Shown here in pieces: positions 61,706-64,000 of a DNA stretch of 64,000 nt. The notes beneath the pieces were generated by a model. The model searched no databases, was not told the DNA's origin, and saw only the letters and a list, made by a program, of their open reading frames with translations. This stretch comes from Bacillota bacterium (lineage in GTDB: Bacteria; Bacillota; Clostridia; Oscillospirales; Ruminococcaceae), in the NCBI GenBank assembly GCA_023391875.1, contig JAEWAB010000005.1, positions 1 through 64,000 of the forward strand. The letters are read 5' to 3'. The position numbers and the translations under genes are program-made. Position 1 is the first letter of the stretch; every line of letters begins with the position of its first letter.

Positions 61706-63616
61706 ATGGACTATAAGAATTATGATACAGAATTTGAAGAAAGCACAAAAATTTGTCGTTTATGCGGAACTCAGGCTAAAACCGAAAAGAAAAACCGCAA
61801 CAGCAGAAAAATATGGGCTTTATCTGCTATTACGATAGGAGTCATAATCTTAACAATATTGTTTGTCTTTATAATTCTCGGGGGGACTAGTAGCGCATCG
61901 GATGATAAAGTGGGAGATTCCTTGTTCTACACTAAAAATGGAAAAGTGTATTATACCTCAATCGATGAAATCGCACCGGTGGAAGTAATCTCACCAAATG
62001 GAAAGGTATTGGACCGTTCTTTTTCCTATTACGATATATTTTCAATACAAGTAAGTGAAGACGGCAGAAAATTATTCTACCCAAATAACATTGACCTTAA
62101 TGATCCCGAATATCATGCCGATATTTTCTGCTGTGATTTGGTATCAAAAAATCACGAAGCCATAAAGGTTGGCTCGGGAATAAACAACTATGTGCCGAAT
62201 CAGGACGGATCGAAAGTATATTTTTTAAAAGACAAGGATCTCTATGTCAGTGACTTATCTAAAGCGGAAAAGATTGCTGCGGGAATAGAAGAGCTTTGCA
62301 TTGACAAGGAAGGCAGCCGGCTGATATATATGACGTTAGACAGCCGCTTGTTTCAGTATACGGATAATAATAAAGAAGTAAAAGAAATCGCTTCAAATAT
62401 TAAGCTGCATTATGCATCAGCGGATCTTAAAACGGTTTATTATCTTAAAGGTAATGACCTATATTTGCTGAAGGACGGAAAAGACACTCAGATGATTGAA
62501 TCCGATATTGCTTCGGTTTTAAATATATACGAGGATGGATCGCTTTATTATTTGAAAGCGCATCCAATAATAACGTCCGATTATGTAAATGACGATATGG
62601 CAGCTTCGGATGCTCAAATGAGTAAGCCGAACGAATCGGATTACCCTGATCGGAAAAGTTATTCGGAGGCTTACAATAAATTCGCAAAAAAGAACGCGCG
62701 TGACAATCTGCGACAATTACTCAGGAATGATAGAATAGGAGAAATTAATAGTTTGTACTACTATTCAAATGGTAAATCGACAATGGTTAGTGATTGTTGC
62801 GATAATGTATGGAAGGATACTGACAAAATAATAATGCCCTATCATTCCGCTCCTATCTATTGTGGGAGTGATAGACCGCTCTTAATCTATTTTCAGTTAA
62901 AGGCAAATAAAATCAACATGTCGGATGTTACCGGCTATATGGATATCTATAACCATATTATGAGCAGTGTGCTAAATCATGCGGAAACATATGTCTGCAG
63001 CGGATCTGAAGTACTTAAGAAGATCGCCGATAAGAAGCCGGACCAGTTGGAATATGATATTGAGAACAACAAGATTTATTACGCAGTTAATAATTATGAC
63101 GATTTATTTTGTTATGACCTGTATTCTGTTACAATAGACGGCTCAAAGGTCTCTGAAGCCAGGAAGTATGCCGAGAAAGCTTATCTTCTGAGTAATTTTT
63201 TCTCAGTTGGTGATTCTGTGTTATATCTTAAAAATGACGGCAGCAACTCTTTGGGAAGAGATTTATACGTTAATAGCGAGAAGATAGATCGTAATGTAGA
63301 TCTCCCGGTTCATAGAATAGAGAATACGAATTCGTTTATATATGCCAGTAATTACAAGAAGGGTGGCACTTATGAACTGAAGCTTTATCAAGATAGAAAA
63401 ATAACGAAAATAGCGGATAGTGTATCGTTATATCAGTACTTTGACAATAATAGGATTGCTTATGTGGTAGGTACTCCCGGAAATGATACTGCCCAGCTAT
63501 ACCTTTACGATGATTCTCAAGCGAACCGGCTGGTTGATCCGGGAATGTCCGGCATTTTTTCACCGGTGGAAAATCAATATTACGGTTATAATCGTCCAAC
63601 CTACCCGATTGAGTAA
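61706..63616 (+). CDS. Membrane-anchored beta-propeller-like protein with half zinc ribbon
   Basis: 636 residues. The N-terminus has a single C-x2-C knuckle (KICRLCGTQ, about 17-25); the first half of the usual zinc ribbon is missing. One membrane helix follows (about 37-60). The large outer domain is made of repeats such as GDSLFYTKNGKVYYTSI, SKVYFLKDKDLYVSDL, KTVYYLKGNDLYLLKDG and DSVLYLKNDG, like DUF5050/TolB-type propeller blades. An interruption with a Lys/Asp-rich helix occurs near 295-350. Function unknown; perhaps envelope sensing. TGGAGGG precedes ATG 61706. Confidence 0.75.
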   Translation: MDYKNYDTEFEESTKICRLCGTQAKTEKKNRNSRKIWALSAITIGVIILTILFVFIILGGTSSASDDKVGDSLFYTKNGKVYYTSIDEIAPVEVISPNGKVLDRSFSYYDIFSIQVSEDGRKLFYPNNIDLNDPEYHADIFCCDLVSKNHEAIKVGSGINNYVPNQDGSKVYFLKDKDLYVSDLSKAEKIAAGIEELCIDKEGSRLIYMTLDSRLFQYTDNNKEVKEIASNIKLHYASADLKTVYYLKGNDLYLLKDGKDTQMIESDIASVLNIYEDGSLYYLKAHPIITSDYVNDDMAASDAQMSKPNESDYPDRKSYSEAYNKFAKKNARDNLRQLLRNDRIGEINSLYYYSNGKSTMVSDCCDNVWKDTDKIIMPYHSAPIYCGSDRPLLIYFQLKANKINMSDVTGYMDIYNHIMSSVLNHAETYVCSGSEVLKKIADKKPDQLEYDIENNKIYYAVNNYDDLFCYDLYSVTIDGSKVSEARKYAEKAYLLSNFFSVGDSVLYLKNDGSNSLGRDLYVNSEKIDRNVDLPVHRIENTNSFIYASNYKKGGTYELKLYQDRKITKIADSVSLYQYFDNNRIAYVVGTPGNDTAQLYLYDDSQANRLVDPGMSGIFSPVENQYYGYNRPTYPIE

Positions 63617-63620
63617 TACA

Positions 63621-63643
63621 CTGAGAATCCAAAGGATTCTCAG
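63621..63643. other. Hairpin after the 61706 gene
   Basis: Perfect 10-bp stem CTGAGAATCC/GGATTCTCAG with AAA loop, five bases after the stop codon. No T-run, so terminator function is uncertain. It overlaps the end of the transposase remnant on the other strand. Confidence 0.45.
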
Positions 63644-63815
63644 ATTAGAAGGTATCTCTCATCATTTAAAAGCACCTTAATGCGCTCTATGCTAAACGCA
63701 ATCGCCATCAGCAGAACTTCTACCCGTACTTTTTTCTTGCCTCGTAGCAAAAAACGCCGGAAACCGTTATCCTCTTTAAGAACGCAGACGCTCCCTCAAC
63801 CTTTACCAGAGTGCT
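63640..63815 (-). pseudogene. C-terminal remnant of a DDE transposase (IS1182-like)
   Basis: The minus strand reads VKVEGASAF, then after a one-base frame change LKEDNGFRRFLLRGKKKVRV, EVLLMAIAFSIERIKVLL, ending TGA at 63640. The pattern V-E-G-x-F, L-K-x-D-x-G-F-R-R-F-L-x-R-G-K is typical of the C-terminus of IS1182-family DDE transposases. The frameshift and absence of upstream DDE residues show it is dead. Confidence 0.65.
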
Positions 63816-63821
63816 CTTTCG

Positions 63822-64000
63822 TCATGGGCTTGTTTGACAGGGTTGGTTTAGATTTAGCTGCTCAAGCAACGAGAAAACAAGGCCGATTTGGCGCTTGCGT
63901 TCCTGCCGCTTTGCTTTTTCCTGCTTCTTTCTCCAGCGCTTTGTCCCTTTTATGGGAGCCGGACGTTCAGCGACCGACTTCGGCGATTGTTTCACTGCTG
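63822..64000 (-). CDS. Partial gene running off the right edge, basic C-terminus
   Basis: An open minus-strand frame from the window edge to TGA at 63824-63822, about 58 codons. It is very Lys/Arg-rich (KRWRKKQEKAKRQERKRQ) and then reads IGLVFSLLEQLNLNQP. No start or family can be seen. It may be part of the same decayed mobile element as the transposase remnant, or a separate small basic protein. Confidence 0.35.
   Translation of the reverse strand, partial: AVKQSPKSVAERPAPIKGTKRWRKKQEKAKRQERKRQIGLVFSLLEQLNLNQPCQTSP

Overview
The window reads as chromosome of a low-to-mid GC anaerobic Firmicute, most likely a clostridium of the Oscillospiraceae/Ruminococcaceae type. This is inferred from PolC-type DNA polymerase III, T-box, THF and TPP leaders, CIRCE/HrcA control, GlpP, group II ECF S components, an oxygen-sensitive indolepyruvate ferredoxin oxidoreductase and frequent TTG/GTG starts with strong Shine-Dalgarno sequences. 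No intact mobile element, CRISPR array or rRNA operon is visible.

Left part (1-24 kb, almost all minus strand): two tRNA genes (Asp cut by the edge, Val), an MFS carrier, a zinc-dependent phospholipase C-like protein, folT behind a tetrahydrofolate riboswitch, and tyrS behind a T-box leader. Next comes a complete histidine operon, hisZ-G-D-C-B-H-A-F-I-E, then polC. The conserved lipid/isoprenoid/translation cluster pyrH-frr-uppS-cdsA-dxr-rseP-ispG runs into polC. uppS appears to lack any ATG, GTG or TTG start in the right place.

Middle (24-38 kb): nth; thiT behind a TPP riboswitch; a thioesterase, an ACT-domain protein, two phenylacetate-CoA ligases and iorAB, which look like an aromatic 2-oxoacid to acyl-CoA to acid fermentation module; a sodium:solute symporter; and mntP. 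A compact plus-strand operon follows: DUF5685, J-domain protein with Cys-rich tail, six-TM membrane protein, alpha/alpha-toroid surface protein and DUF4430 lipoprotein. Its last two genes resemble the two halves of animal intrinsic factor/transcobalamin, which suggests a surface capture system for a corrinoid-like ligand. This is the best candidate here for an undescribed system.

Right part (38-64 kb): an EpsG-like membrane protein, htpG under a perfect CIRCE element, a guaB resembling the Tritrichomonas enzyme type, and a glycerol-3-phosphate oxidation set (glpP, glpA-like, FAD/NAD oxidoreductase, DUF1667) with a GlpP-type attenuator. Then come assorted accessory genes: isochorismatase, DUF362, esterase, an ABC-F protein with one ruined ATP site, AraC/GyrI-like regulator, two aldo/keto reductases, a PadR-DUF1700-DUF4097 operon, an FMN enzyme, a histidine phosphatase and a membrane-anchored beta-propeller-like protein. 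Degenerate gene debris lies at about 60.4-60.7 kb and a transposase tail at 63.64-63.8 kb. All functions are read from sequence motifs and remembered family features; no database search was run.
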